Assembly (NCBI GenBank): GCA_910589545.1
Contig: CAJUSY010000023.1
Span: 282,899 to 346,898, forward strand
Source of the DNA: Peptoniphilaceae bacterium
Lineage (GTDB): Bacteria > Bacillota > Clostridia > Tissierellales > Peptoniphilaceae
Direction of reading: 5' to 3'
DNA: 64,000 bases
Of the stretch, positions 16,988 to 25,343 are shown in pieces; positions within the stretch are counted from its first letter, which is position 1, and each line of letters starts with the position of its first letter. The position numbers and the translations under genes are program-made. Below the pieces are notes generated by a model. The model saw nothing but the letters and a program-made list of their open reading frames with translations, made no database searches and was not told the DNA's origin.

Positions 16988-17623
16988 TTACAAGTAATCT
17001 ATTAAATTATCTTCTGATATGTCTATTGGGTCGTTATGGTAGTAGACTTTGATTATCATGTCTTCTGTGATTTCCCAGATGTTTCCTTGGACTGTGAATA
17101 TGTTCCATTTATCGATGTCGAAGATTCTTTTGTAGCTTTGATAAATTTTGTTGTATTCTTCAGGATACAAATATCTGTAGTCTTCGGATCCTATTAGAAA
17201 TGGGTTGGGCATTTTATTATCTTTTAAATATTTGTAGTATTGTTTCAAATCGTCTTCATCTGTTGGGACGTAGTGATTGTTGAGGACGTAGTCCCATTTT
17301 GCTCCATCTAGGTACACTACTTTTTCTTGAGGTACTTTGAGGCAATATGCTACGGAGTTTTCGTCAGGTTTCATGCAGTTTTTGTTGCTGACTGAGCACC
17401 ATATTGGAAGTTTTACATCATCTGGTTTTGGGACGATTTGTTCTGCTTGTTTGACGAAATACGTGTATTTTTCTCTGAAAAACTCATAGATATCTCCCAA
17501 GTGTTCGCTTGCGTATTCCAATTTGTTGATGAATCTTTTTTCTTTTTTTAATACGTCTAGTGATCTTTTATCTTGCATTGTGTAAAGCATTACATATCCA
17601 TTTGTTTCCTTTGGGTTTTTCAT
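16988..17623 (-). CDS. DUF3841-like protein
   Basis: This 211-residue soluble protein resembles the DUF3841 family. It begins near VMLYTMQDKRSLDVL (the family often starts with a WTIQ/LYTIQ strand), has KLPIWCSV and a strand VVYLDGAKWDYVLN, and ends near WNIFTVQGNIWEI, all of which fit. Function is unknown. Its ATG overlaps the stop of the DUF1275 gene (ATGA), so the two are translationally coupled although functionally unrelated at face value. Confidence 0.65.
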   Translation of the reverse strand: MKNPKETNGYVMLYTMQDKRSLDVLKKEKRFINKLEYASEHLGDIYEFFREKYTYFVKQAEQIVPKPDDVKLPIWCSVSNKNCMKPDENSVAYCLKVPQEKVVYLDGAKWDYVLNNHYVPTDEDDLKQYYKYLKDNKMPNPFLIGSEDYRYLYPEEYNKIYQSYKRIFDIDKWNIFTVQGNIWEITEDMIIKVYYHNDPIDISEDNLIDYL

Positions 17624-18279
17624 TTTCTATTCCTTTCTGTTTCGTGCATTATTATGAATGCGATGAGTATTACAACAGGAAGTATGAAGATTGATTTTGT
17701 TGAGTATACAATAGATGTTAGTGTTCCGATTGTACATCCCATTATGAAGATCAAGATTGCTGTGTATGTCGTAAATGATGCTTTGAGAAGATTTTTATCT
17801 TTTGTGTAGCAGTAGTCGATGAGCCTATCGGTTGCTTTTTTCAAATTTCCTGTGCACATTGTCGTCATCAAATCGACTCCGTTGAATCTTCTGAACGCTT
17901 CGATTTGCATTGCGCATACAAATGATATTAGAAGGCATGCTAATTTGTTGAGATTTTCTGGGACAAATCCTACAATAGCGAGAATTATTCCTTCAAAAAC
18001 TATGATTACTTGTCTCCAATGTACGATTTTCATGTATTTGTGTTTTTTCTCAAAAATTCTTACCAATGTTGTTCCTAAAATAAATGCGATAATTGGCATG
18101 ATATAGCGGGCTATTTTGTCCAAATTCCCGTAGCATATATTTATCGACAATAATACTATGTTTCCTGTTTGTGCGAATGCGAACACTCCTCCACGAGTGA
18201 TGTAGCTGTAGCTGTCTAAGAATCCTCCGATTAATGTCAGTATGAACATTATTTGTAAACTTTCAGATTTCTGTGTCAT
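17620..18279 (-). CDS. YoaK/DUF1275 family membrane protein
   Basis: This 219-residue integral membrane protein has about six helices. The N-terminal block GGFLDSYSYITRGGVFAFAQTGNIVLL and the later TTMCTGNLKKATDRL are the two internal-repeat motifs (GxxDxxxY and TGN) that define DUF1275. Family function is unknown, probably transport. First gene of a minus-strand run, divergent from the rhodanese lipoprotein. Confidence 0.9.
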   Translation of the reverse strand: MTQKSESLQIMFILTLIGGFLDSYSYITRGGVFAFAQTGNIVLLSINICYGNLDKIARYIMPIIAFILGTTLVRIFEKKHKYMKIVHWRQVIIVFEGIILAIVGFVPENLNKLACLLISFVCAMQIEAFRRFNGVDLMTTMCTGNLKKATDRLIDYCYTKDKNLLKASFTTYTAILIFIMGCTIGTLTSIVYSTKSIFILPVVILIAFIIMHETERNRK

Positions 18280-18398
18280 TAAATCACCTACTTATTTGAT
18301 TATATTATATCATTTTTTGATTTATTAAAAAAACCAATAAATGATTTGAGTGTGGTGTGATATAATATATATGTTAAAAATTAATTCTAGGAGCAATT

Positions 18399-19499
18399 AT
18401 GAAAAAATTATACAAATTATTATTAGTAGTTGCCGTTATGGGCATGGCTTTTACTGCATGCGATAAAAAAGACGACAACAAAACAGATAATACAAAACAA
18501 GAACAAAAGACAGAACAAAAAACAGAAGAAAAAACTGAAGAAAAGAAGGAAGAATCTACTAACAAACAAGTAGACAGAAAAATCTTCGTGGATCCACAAT
18601 ACGTTAAGGATGTTATCGATGGTAAAAGCGATGTAAAAGATTACGTATTAGTGGAAGCTACTTGGGGAGAATCTAAGGATAGCCCTGATTATTTGAAAGA
18701 AAATGGTCACATCAAAGGAGCAATCCACGTTAACACAGATTCTATCGAAGTTGGTCCAGTGTGGAATTTGAGAAAACCTGAAGAAATCGAAAAAGCATTG
18801 TTATCACAAGGAATTACAAAGGATAAGACAGTTATAGTTTACGGTCCTGACACTGGAGTTACAAGAGTTGCATTCACTTATTTGTATGCAGGTGTTGAAC
18901 ACGTTAAGATTTTAAATGGTGGAATAAAAGCTTGGAAGGACAAAGGATTTGAAACAAAAACTACTGAAAATAAACCAGTAGTTGCAACTGATTTTGGAAC
19001 AAAAATCCCAGCACATCCTGAATATTTAATTTCATTGGATCAAGCAAAAGACAAGCTTGAAAACGACAAGAATTTCCAATTAATTTCCATTAGAAGTGAA
19101 AAAGAATGGAAGGGAATTGAATCAGGATATTCTTACATTCCAAAAGCAGGAGAACCAAAAGGAGCATTGTGGGGAAAATCAGGAAAGGACAATTCTGATA
19201 TGTCTTACTACACAAACCCAGATGGAACTTACAAATCATTCGACGAAGTGAAAAAAATGTGGGAAGAACAAGGAATTTCTACAGACAAAGAAATGTCGTT
19301 TTACTGTGGAACTGGTTGGAGAGCAACATTGCCATGGTTTATAGCGTTTGAAAACGGATTGAATCCAACAATATTTGACGGTGGTTGGAACGAATGGCAA
19401 ATGCACAAGGAACTTCCAGTACAAGTTGGAGATCCAAAAGACAAGGACGTACAATTCACAACAGTTGATAAGTTACCTAATGACAGAGCAACAAAATAA
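18399..19499 (+). CDS. Lipoprotein with tandem rhodanese domains (sulfurtransferase)
   Basis: This 366-residue secreted lipoprotein has a signal peptide ending in the lipobox FTAC (Cys21), then a Lys/Glu/Thr-rich tether to about residue 55, then two rhodanese domains. The second holds the active-site cysteine in FYCGTGWRAT near residue 305. The first has GPDTGVTRVA at that place, with no cysteine, the usual inactive N-terminal domain. Predicted to move sulfane sulfur (thiosulfate or similar) outside the cell. An extended -10 (TGTGATATAAT, about 18356-18366) lies upstream. The next gene starts directly at its stop (TAAATG). Confidence 0.9.
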   Translation: MKKLYKLLLVVAVMGMAFTACDKKDDNKTDNTKQEQKTEQKTEEKTEEKKEESTNKQVDRKIFVDPQYVKDVIDGKSDVKDYVLVEATWGESKDSPDYLKENGHIKGAIHVNTDSIEVGPVWNLRKPEEIEKALLSQGITKDKTVIVYGPDTGVTRVAFTYLYAGVEHVKILNGGIKAWKDKGFETKTTENKPVVATDFGTKIPAHPEYLISLDQAKDKLENDKNFQLISIRSEKEWKGIESGYSYIPKAGEPKGALWGKSGKDNSDMSYYTNPDGTYKSFDEVKKMWEEQGISTDKEMSFYCGTGWRATLPWFIAFENGLNPTIFDGGWNEWQMHKELPVQVGDPKDKDVQFTTVDKLPNDRATK

Positions 19500-19889
19500 A
19501 TGAAAATATTTAGAAAAATTTTATCGTTAATTCAAATCATAGCATTACTTGCGATATTCATCATACATTATTTCACCAAACACAAAATGGGAATGCAACG
19601 ACACGTAATGTACAAAAACATGATGTTCGAGCAACTTGTCGACATGAATATCGTAATTCCAGTTATAATAACAGTGCTTATACTGATGTTTGTGTATTTG
19701 ACTTACAAAATCATCAAGCACAAAACATCCAAGCTAGAATACGTGCTGTTCGTGAATCTTTCAGTATTTGCAATATTAATGGCGGTATTTGCCAAAAATA
19801 TTTTCGAATTAGATTACAACGTAGCAATCATCCTATCAGCAGTCGTTGCGCTACTACAATTTATAAAAACAACAAGCTCATCTTATTAG
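19500..19889 (+). CDS. Small integral membrane protein, unknown
   Basis: This 129-residue protein has four predicted helices (about residues 7-23, 50-68, 78-97 and 104-122) and a short basic loop KHKMGMQRH after the first. No family recognised. Its ATG begins at the base after the stop of the rhodanese lipoprotein, and no separate ribosome site is visible, so it is probably translated by re-initiation. It is likely a membrane partner of that lipoprotein. Confidence 0.75.
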   Translation: MKIFRKILSLIQIIALLAIFIIHYFTKHKMGMQRHVMYKNMMFEQLVDMNIVIPVIITVLILMFVYLTYKIIKHKTSKLEYVLFVNLSVFAILMAVFAKNIFELDYNVAIILSAVVALLQFIKTTSSSY

Positions 19890-19900
19890 GTGGGCTTTTG
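19874..19900 (+). terminator. Terminator overlapping a stop codon
   Basis: AAGCTCATC pairs with GGTGGGCTT around a 6-base loop that contains the stop codon of the upstream membrane-protein gene; TTTTGTTTT follows. Confidence 0.75.
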
Positions 19901-19912
19901 TTTTGTGGAGAA

Positions 19913-20347
19913 TTATTTCCAAGTGTTTAGACATTTTTGATACTTAATATAATCAGCAAACGGCTTTCTCGCAAGGTAGTTGTGATTGTCGTACATGTTT
20001 TTTTCTTTTTCTAATTTTTTATCATAAGCAAAACAAAACATCTTGTTGTAGTTATTTTTTCTAGGATTCAAATAAACATTTGAGTACAAGAAATAACGGT
20101 ACTCATATTGTGTATTGGGATCATCTTTGAAATATATTGTAAAACATGTAGTATTCTTACTTGTATAACTATATTGTTCAATAGATTTGATGTTGGATCT
20201 GTCGGTTCCTTGTAAAGTGAGGACTTAGTCGAGTTTTTTGTTTGCGAAATAGCTTTGAATTGGATGATCAACAACCCACCACACAACATTGTAAATCACT
20301 AAAATACAGATTACAATTTTGATAAATTTGAATAATTTATTTTTCAT
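19913..20347 (-). pseudogene. Nonsense-disrupted paralogue of the downstream membrane-anchored protein
   Basis: Translating the minus strand from ATG 20345-20347 (after AGGAGG) gives a 144-codon frame interrupted only by TAA at codon 41 (20225-20227). The N-terminal membrane anchor, the HPIQSYF segment, the QGTDRSNIKSIEQYSY block and FKDDPNTQYEY align with the intact neighbour at 20357-20764 (HPVQYF, QGTNTDNILKISSSY, FKDDPLVEYNY). At the stop, the neighbour has Ser, so one C-to-A change (TCA to TAA) would explain it. The C-terminus is longer and different, ending in a basic segment. Re-initiation downstream is possible but not supported by a ribosome site. Confidence 0.82.
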
Positions 20348-20356
20348 ATTTACCTC

Positions 20357-20764
20357 CTAATACCATCCATCAGTGTATTTCATGTATTTTGCCTTTTTAA
20401 AATAAGTGTTACCAATTGGACTTCCAGTAGCGTATTCGTAAATAGAAACGCTAATTTTGTTGGTATCTTCAAACAAATGTGGCAAATTATACAAGCTAAA
20501 ATTAGCCAAATAATAACTGTAATTGTATTCAACCAATGGATCATCCTTAAAAATAACATCAAAATCATAATCCCCAGTTTTATAATTATAGCTTGATGAA
20601 ATCTTCAAAATATTATCTGTATTAGTTCCTTGTTGTTCCATGAAAGAATACAGCCTGTGTTTTCCACAAAAATATTGAACTGGATGATTAACAGTCCATC
20701 CAACAATTAAGTAGACGATTACAATTGTAAGTAAAATCTTTAATAACCTTTTCATAAATTTCAC
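20357..20764 (-). CDS. Membrane-anchored small protein, unknown (intact paralogue)
   Basis: This 135-residue protein has an N-terminal membrane anchor (residues 5-24) and an outside domain rich in Tyr, Asn and Asp (for example YKTGDYDFDVIFKDD). No family recognised. It lies 10 bp upstream of the disrupted paralogue in the same direction, so the pair is a tandem duplication. It could be a secreted adhesin or immunity-like domain. Function is unknown. Confidence 0.7.
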   Translation of the reverse strand: MKFMKRLLKILLTIVIVYLIVGWTVNHPVQYFCGKHRLYSFMEQQGTNTDNILKISSSYNYKTGDYDFDVIFKDDPLVEYNYSYYLANFSLYNLPHLFEDTNKISVSIYEYATGSPIGNTYFKKAKYMKYTDGWY

Positions 20765-20820
20765 AACCTTTCTTGTGTTAATTACATTATACCCAAATTT
20801 TTCAAATTAGAATAGTAATA

Positions 20821-20858
20821 ACTCTCCCCGGAATGTATGTATAAATGAAAGGGGGAGT
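20821..20858 (+). promoter_or_regulatory. Leader hairpin hiding the ribosome-binding site
   Basis: ACTCTCCC (20821-20828) pairs with GGGGGAGT (20851-20858) around 22 bases. The 3' arm is the Shine-Dalgarno of the DUF1659 gene that starts at 20863. This could hold translation off until a factor or temperature opens it. Confidence 0.5.
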
Positions 20859-20862
20859 GAAA

Positions 20863-21048
20863 ATGAAAAAATTAAAAATCACTTCAGTAAATGATGTAAA
20901 CGGAACACAAAAGAAAAGTTCCAAAACTTTCAGTAACTTATCGTCAACAGTTACTAACGAAAATTTGAAAAGTGCAGCGTATGCAATCAATTCATTAGTA
21001 GATTCTGATGAAAAACATGCGTATGTAGTAGAAGAAACAGAACTTTAG
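20863..21048 (+). CDS. DUF1659-like small protein
   Basis: This 61-residue protein (TSVNDVNGTQKKSSKTFSNL, then ENLKSAAYAINSLVDSD) matches the DUF1659 pattern, a small family of unknown role in Firmicutes. ATG 20863 is used because GGGGGAG lies 5 bases before it; a start at 20845 has no site. It is first of a three-gene set with DUF2922 and YvrJ proteins, an arrangement seen in many Firmicutes. Confidence 0.78.
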   Translation: MKKLKITSVNDVNGTQKKSSKTFSNLSSTVTNENLKSAAYAINSLVDSDEKHAYVVEETEL

Positions 21049-21059
21049 GAGGTATTTAA

Positions 21060-21278
21060 ATGCAAGAATATTTACAAATCAAAATAGGCAATGATTCAAA
21101 TGAAACAATGACCATCAATTTAACTAACTATGACCGTGCGAAAACTGAACAAGAAATCAGCAAAGTAATGGACAAAATCTTAGAAGCAAAAACATTCACT
21201 GGCAAAAAAGATATCTACAACAAAAAAGTCTCAGCAGATGTAATAACTGTAGATAAAAAACCAATGAATATACAATAA
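21060..21278 (+). CDS. DUF2922 family small protein
   Basis: This 72-residue protein has LQIKIGNDSNETMTINLTNY near the start and a long helix about KTEQEISKVMDKILEAKTF, as in DUF2922 (where a strand-strand-helix layout and TFxxxxG are typical). AGGAGG precedes the ATG. Unknown function; conserved partner of DUF1659 and YvrJ proteins. Confidence 0.78.
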   Translation: MQEYLQIKIGNDSNETMTINLTNYDRAKTEQEISKVMDKILEAKTFTGKKDIYNKKVSADVITVDKKPMNIQ

Positions 21279-21287
21279 GGATAACAA

Positions 21288-21434
21288 ATGGACGAATTCT
21301 TAAGTTTTGTCGGTAACGTCGGCTTTCCCATTTCAGTGACAGCATTTCTTCTAATCAGAGTTGAATCCAGATTAGAAGATATCAAAATCTCCATTGAAAA
21401 GCTCAACGCTATTCTCACTAACTTAAACAGATAA
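21288..21434 (+). CDS. YvrJ family small membrane protein
   Basis: This 48-residue protein translates as MDEFLSFVGNVGFPISVTAF and then a short hydrophobic stretch, followed by a helix with RVESRLEDIKISIEKL. The N-terminal VGNVGFPI and the following RVE(S/K)xL motif are the YvrJ signature. It starts 9 bp after the DUF2922 stop, with AAGGAT as a weak ribosome site. It completes the DUF1659-DUF2922-YvrJ trio. Confidence 0.85.
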   Translation: MDEFLSFVGNVGFPISVTAFLLIRVESRLEDIKISIEKLNAILTNLNR

Positions 21435-21475
21435 CCTTAATTTCATATATCATTTCCTAAAATTTTTCTAACGAA

Positions 21476-21508
21476 ACGGTAAGTCTCATACGAGATTTAC
21501 CGGTTTTT
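21476..21508 (+). terminator. Terminator of the DUF1659-DUF2922-YvrJ operon
   Basis: An 11-bp stem, CGGTAAGTCTC with GAGATTTACCG around ATAC, is followed by GTTTTTT. Confidence 0.87.
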
Positions 21509-21518
21509 TACGTTCAAA

Positions 21519-21552
21519 CAAAAAATCGACTCATTAAGAGCCGATTTTGGTT
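21519..21552 (-). terminator. Terminator of the transglutaminase lipoprotein gene
   Basis: On the minus strand AAATCGGCTC pairs with GAGTCGATTT around TTAAT, followed by TTTG. It lies just beyond the stop codon at 21559. Confidence 0.8.
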
Positions 21553-21558
21553 TACAAT

Positions 21559-22680
21559 TTATTTTGCTTCTTCAAATTTGATATTATATTCAAAATCTGC
21601 TGGATTGTAGTAATCAAGAGCTTTTCCTTCTACTTCAGCGTATGGATAACCGAAGTTATTAAGTGGTTTGTCGTCTTGTTTTGGTTCAAGTATAAGGTCA
21701 CGACCTGTAGTTAATGCTACACGAAGTGAATCCATTCCGCCCCAATAATAATCAGCAAGTTCTTTTGTTTTTTCATCAGATTTGTCTAGTTTTTGTTTTA
21801 AAACAGCTTTTAGAACATCGCCTGGATCTGCTTTAACCCAACCATGTCCTTGAAGGTAGAATTCAGACCAGCAGTGTTGTCCTTTAGTTTCATCATCAGA
21901 AGCTTTTTTGCTCATTCTTACACCGAAGATTTCACGAGCAGGAACACCACTTGCTCTACACAAAGCTACAAAAACTGAGTGAATATCAGTACATTTACCT
22001 TGTGGCATATCCAATAATTTTTCAACTTCACCAGTACCGCAGCCTTTTACAGATTCGTCACGGTTCATATTAGCGATAGTCCAATCGTAAATTGCTCTTA
22101 CTTTGTCCAAATCAGTAGTCTTACCTTCAGTGATTTCGTCAGCAAGTTCTTTTACTCTACAATCAACAGGCATCATGCTGTGTGGTTGTAAGAATTCTTT
22201 AAGCTCTTCTTTTTTAGCTGGGTCTTCTTTTTCAGTAAGTTCTCCTCTTTTGATTTCCTTACGTTCAGCATCAAAAGCTAGAGAAACCTTACGATCAGTA
22301 GCTTCATTGTCCCATTCAACATAAAGCATCTTGTTACCTAACTCGTCAGTAGTTTGTTGTTGTTTAGCGTGAGCTTCATCCAAATCTACCTTAATGTTAG
22401 AAATCTTTTGGTATTCTGAATCTTGTGGAATTGGTAACCACAATTTTACAGATTTGCCTTTATCGTATTTTGACAAATCAACATTTGTTGTCAAAGTTCC
22501 TTTTCTTTCTGCGAAGTTTTCTTCCTTCTTTTCTTCTTTTTTGATTTCTACCTTATTAGTGTCTTCCATTGCAGTTTCTTCCTTCTTAGTTTCAGTAGTT
22601 TCTTGTGTGTTATTCTTAGCACATGCTGATAAACTAACCACAAATACCAATAAAAGTAAAATCTTTAATGCTTTTTTCAA
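21559..22680 (-). CDS. Lipoprotein with transglutaminase-like domain
   Basis: This 373-residue lipoprotein has lipobox LSAC (Cys20) and a Glu/Lys/Thr-rich tether to about residue 58. A beta-rich domain follows, then a transglutaminase-like core with Cys in QGKCTDIHSVFVAL (near residue 229), His in GQHCWSEFYL and Asp in WVKADPGDV, the Cys-His-Asp triad of the papain-like superfamily. Such proteins act as peptidases or crosslinkers at the envelope. It lies 70 bp downstream of the rhodanese lipoprotein on the same strand. Confidence 0.9.
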   Translation of the reverse strand: MKKALKILLLLVFVVSLSACAKNNTQETTETKKEETAMEDTNKVEIKKEEKKEENFAERKGTLTTNVDLSKYDKGKSVKLWLPIPQDSEYQKISNIKVDLDEAHAKQQQTTDELGNKMLYVEWDNEATDRKVSLAFDAERKEIKRGELTEKEDPAKKEELKEFLQPHSMMPVDCRVKELADEITEGKTTDLDKVRAIYDWTIANMNRDESVKGCGTGEVEKLLDMPQGKCTDIHSVFVALCRASGVPAREIFGVRMSKKASDDETKGQHCWSEFYLQGHGWVKADPGDVLKAVLKQKLDKSDEKTKELADYYWGGMDSLRVALTTGRDLILEPKQDDKPLNNFGYPYAEVEGKALDYYNPADFEYNIKFEEAK

Positions 22681-22750
22681 AAAAACATCCCCCTTTATAT
22701 ATTTTTACATAAAATTAGGCAATACATTAAATATTGCCCAATTAAATATC

Positions 22751-23290
22751 TTATTTTGCTGCAGAACCTTCGATTTTATATCCTGCATCCATCCAAGCAA
22801 CAATTCCGCCTGGGTGACGATATACATTCGTAAATCCAGCTTCTTTTGCGATAACTGCGCCGACATCACTTCTAGCACATCCAACAAAACCACAGTATAC
22901 AACAACAGTTTTGTTTTTGTCATCTCCCAAAGCTTTCAAGAAAGCTTCTTTTTGTTCTGGTTTTAATTCGTCAGCTTTCATAGGCAATTCAGCATTTACA
23001 GCGCCAGGAATTCTGTTTTTGTCAAAAGATTTAGCCGGCATAGTGTCCACTATAACCATGTCTTTCTTTTGGTCAATCCAAGAATTCAATTCTTCTGTAG
23101 ATACAAGTCCATATCCACTCTTTTTAACAGCTTTTACAAGTTTCATACTTGCAGCTTCAATTTTTTGTTCGTTACCGTCCTTTGCAGTTCCAGGACCCTT
23201 GTTATCAGCTCCAGGAGCAGCTTTTTGGCAACCAGTTGCCAATACTAAAATCATGGCAAATAATGTCAAAGCCTTAATGAATTTCTTCAT
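22751..23290 (-). CDS. Lipoprotein with a single rhodanese domain
   Basis: This 179-residue lipoprotein has lipobox LATGC (Cys21) and a short tether, then one rhodanese domain (about 60-175) with the active loop VYCGFVGCARSDVG (two cysteines) and the closing HPGGIVAWMDAGY. It differs from the tandem-domain enzyme at 18399, and the extra cysteine in the loop suggests a redox or polysulfide role. An AGGAGG-like site precedes the ATG. Confidence 0.9.
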   Translation of the reverse strand: MKKFIKALTLFAMILVLATGCQKAAPGADNKGPGTAKDGNEQKIEAASMKLVKAVKKSGYGLVSTEELNSWIDQKKDMVIVDTMPAKSFDKNRIPGAVNAELPMKADELKPEQKEAFLKALGDDKNKTVVVYCGFVGCARSDVGAVIAKEAGFTNVYRHPGGIVAWMDAGYKIEGSAAK

Positions 23291-23342
23291 TATGAAATCC
23301 CTCCTAAAATATTATATATACTTATTATATCGTAAATTTTCA

Positions 23343-23669
23343 TAATAATGTAGTTTTATTTATTGAAATATTCTATAAATGGGACTTTTCGGCAATGTTT
23401 TTTACGATTATTTTATCATATTACGATAAATATAAAATAGGATTTATTTTAATAAACATATTTACTATTATTAACAATAAATATCGCCGTTTTAAATAAT
23501 AAAAATACATCAATGAAATAATAATAATTAAATTAATGAGAGCTTGTAAATTGTGCAATAAATGATAGAACAATTAACTTGTCTAACTAAAACCAAAAAT
23601 GATTATGGTATACTATAGTTAATTTGACATTTATTTATTAACGTTTTGTCGATTTCCCAAGGAGGAATT
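23343..23669. other. AT-rich intergenic region with an extended -10
   Basis: No gene is seen. TGGTATACT (about 23607-23614) is an extended -10 that could drive the antiporter gene; no good -35 accompanies it. The rest is AT-rich with short partial inverted repeats around TTTATCATATTACGATAAA (23413-23431). Confidence 0.5.
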
Positions 23670-25259
23670 ATGTATATTTTAATTGTGGCTATTGTGCTTT
23701 TGTTGGCGCTTTTGGCTGTTAAATTTTCAAATAGATATGGTATTCCGTCGTTTCTATTGTTTATTATTTTAGGAATATCTTTTAATTTTTTCGGAAAGGA
23801 TTTCAATAATTACAGATTTGTAGACGAGTTTTCGAGTGTTGCGCTTTTGATTATAATGTTTTACGGAGGTTTCGGTACGAATTTGAAAATGGCAAAATCT
23901 GTGACAACGCAGGGAGTTATCATGGCAAGTGCAGGTGTTGTGTTGACATCTGTTCTTACGGGAGCTTTCTGTTATTTTGTACTTAAAATCAGTTTTGTGG
24001 AATCCATGCTTTTGGGTTCTGTTGTAGGTTCCACGGATTTTGCTTCGGTGAGTTCGATTTTACGAAGCAAGAATTTGAACCTTAAATACTCCACTGCATC
24101 AATGCTTGAAATCGAAAGTGGTTCTAACGACCCGACAGCTTACACTATGACTATGATTTTCTTGTCTATTTTGATGGGGTCTAAGACTTCCGTGTTCAAA
24201 CTAATTCTTCTTCAAGTTGGAATTGGGCTGTTGATTGGTTTTTTGATGGCGAAATTAACCGAAAAATTGATTTTTAAGATAGATTTCTCACAAGACGGTC
24301 TGTTCACTGTTCTAATTATTTCCTGCGCACTTTTAACTTTTGCGATTAGCAAGAATTTGGGAGGAAATGCGTTCTTGTCAGTGTATGTACTGGGAATTAT
24401 GATAGGGAATTTGGAATATTATAGGAAGAAAGAGGTTGTGTTCTTCTTCGATGGTTTTTCGGGAATAATGCAGATTGGTTTGTTCTTTTTATTGGGACTT
24501 TTGGCAGATCCTAAAAGTATCGTAAAGGCTGTTCCTGTGGCTTTTTTGGTGATGGTTTTTATCACGATTATTGCCAGACCTTTGGCAAGTATTCTGCTTT
24601 TGAAACCTTTTGGCTACAAGAAGAATCAACTTATTGTAATTTCTGCGGCGGGTTTCAGAGGTGCGGCTGCGATTGCGTTTGCGATTATGGTTATCAACAG
24701 TAACGCAAAGTTATCTGTGGATTTGTTCCATATAATTTTCGTGATTTGTCTGTTGTCTTGTTTAATTCAAGGATCCCTTTTCCCGATTATTTGTAGGAAA
24801 ACCGATATGATTGATCCTGACGATACTGTGCTTAAAACTTTCAACTACTATAGTACGAAAAGCGATGTCGGTTTTATTGAGACAACAATCAATGAGCACA
24901 GTGAACTTGTTGGGAAAAAAGTTAAAGAAATTGGGCTTCATTTCGATATTATTGTGGCGAAGATTATTAGAGATAACAAACTTGTAGTTCCACGTGGTGA
25001 TACTGTGATTTGTGAAAATGATACTGTCGTTATCGGGGGTAAGTCGTATTTTGATCCTACAGGTTACGGTTTGGTGGAAATTACAATCAGTGACAAAAAT
25101 ATGTGGAATGGCATGAAATTAAAGGATATCGACATGATTAACAGTGAACTCGTGGTTATGATTCAGTCCAGAAGTGGTGACATCATCGTTCCTTCGGGCA
25201 ACGTTACACTTAACGTTGGGGATAAGTTGATTATTCTAAAAGAAACGGTAAGATTGTAA
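23670..25259 (+). CDS. CPA-type cation/proton antiporter with RCK_C domain (NhaP2-like)
   Basis: This 529-residue protein has a membrane part of about 12 helices (1-390) with GSVVGSTDFASVSSILRS and EIESGSNDPTAYTMT, the Asp-bearing segments of the NhaP/CPA1 ion site. A cytosolic TrkA-C/RCK_C domain (about 400-480) and an extension to 529 follow. This layout matches K+/H+ antiporters of the NhaP2/CvrA type. ATG 23670 follows AAGGAGG; an upstream in-frame start at 23646 lacks a site. Confidence 0.9.
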   Translation: MYILIVAIVLLLALLAVKFSNRYGIPSFLLFIILGISFNFFGKDFNNYRFVDEFSSVALLIIMFYGGFGTNLKMAKSVTTQGVIMASAGVVLTSVLTGAFCYFVLKISFVESMLLGSVVGSTDFASVSSILRSKNLNLKYSTASMLEIESGSNDPTAYTMTMIFLSILMGSKTSVFKLILLQVGIGLLIGFLMAKLTEKLIFKIDFSQDGLFTVLIISCALLTFAISKNLGGNAFLSVYVLGIMIGNLEYYRKKEVVFFFDGFSGIMQIGLFFLLGLLADPKSIVKAVPVAFLVMVFITIIARPLASILLLKPFGYKKNQLIVISAAGFRGAAAIAFAIMVINSNAKLSVDLFHIIFVICLLSCLIQGSLFPIICRKTDMIDPDDTVLKTFNYYSTKSDVGFIETTINEHSELVGKKVKEIGLHFDIIVAKIIRDNKLVVPRGDTVICENDTVVIGGKSYFDPTGYGLVEITISDKNMWNGMKLKDIDMINSELVVMIQSRSGDIIVPSGNVTLNVGDKLIILKETVRL

Positions 25260-25343
25260 ATATTTTGTTAATTGTGAAATTTAATCTTAAAATTTGATAT
25301 AATTAATGGATAAATACATTTAAATGGTTTAAGGAAGGATTTT

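Noticed and set aside
22394..22966. Plus-strand frame of 190 codons across two lipoprotein genes
   Set aside because: Spans two well-supported minus-strand genes and their gap; no motif or start site.
23343..23669. Possible small RNA in the gap before the antiporter
   Set aside because: No terminator-like stem with T run and no consensus promoter apart from the one assigned to the antiporter.
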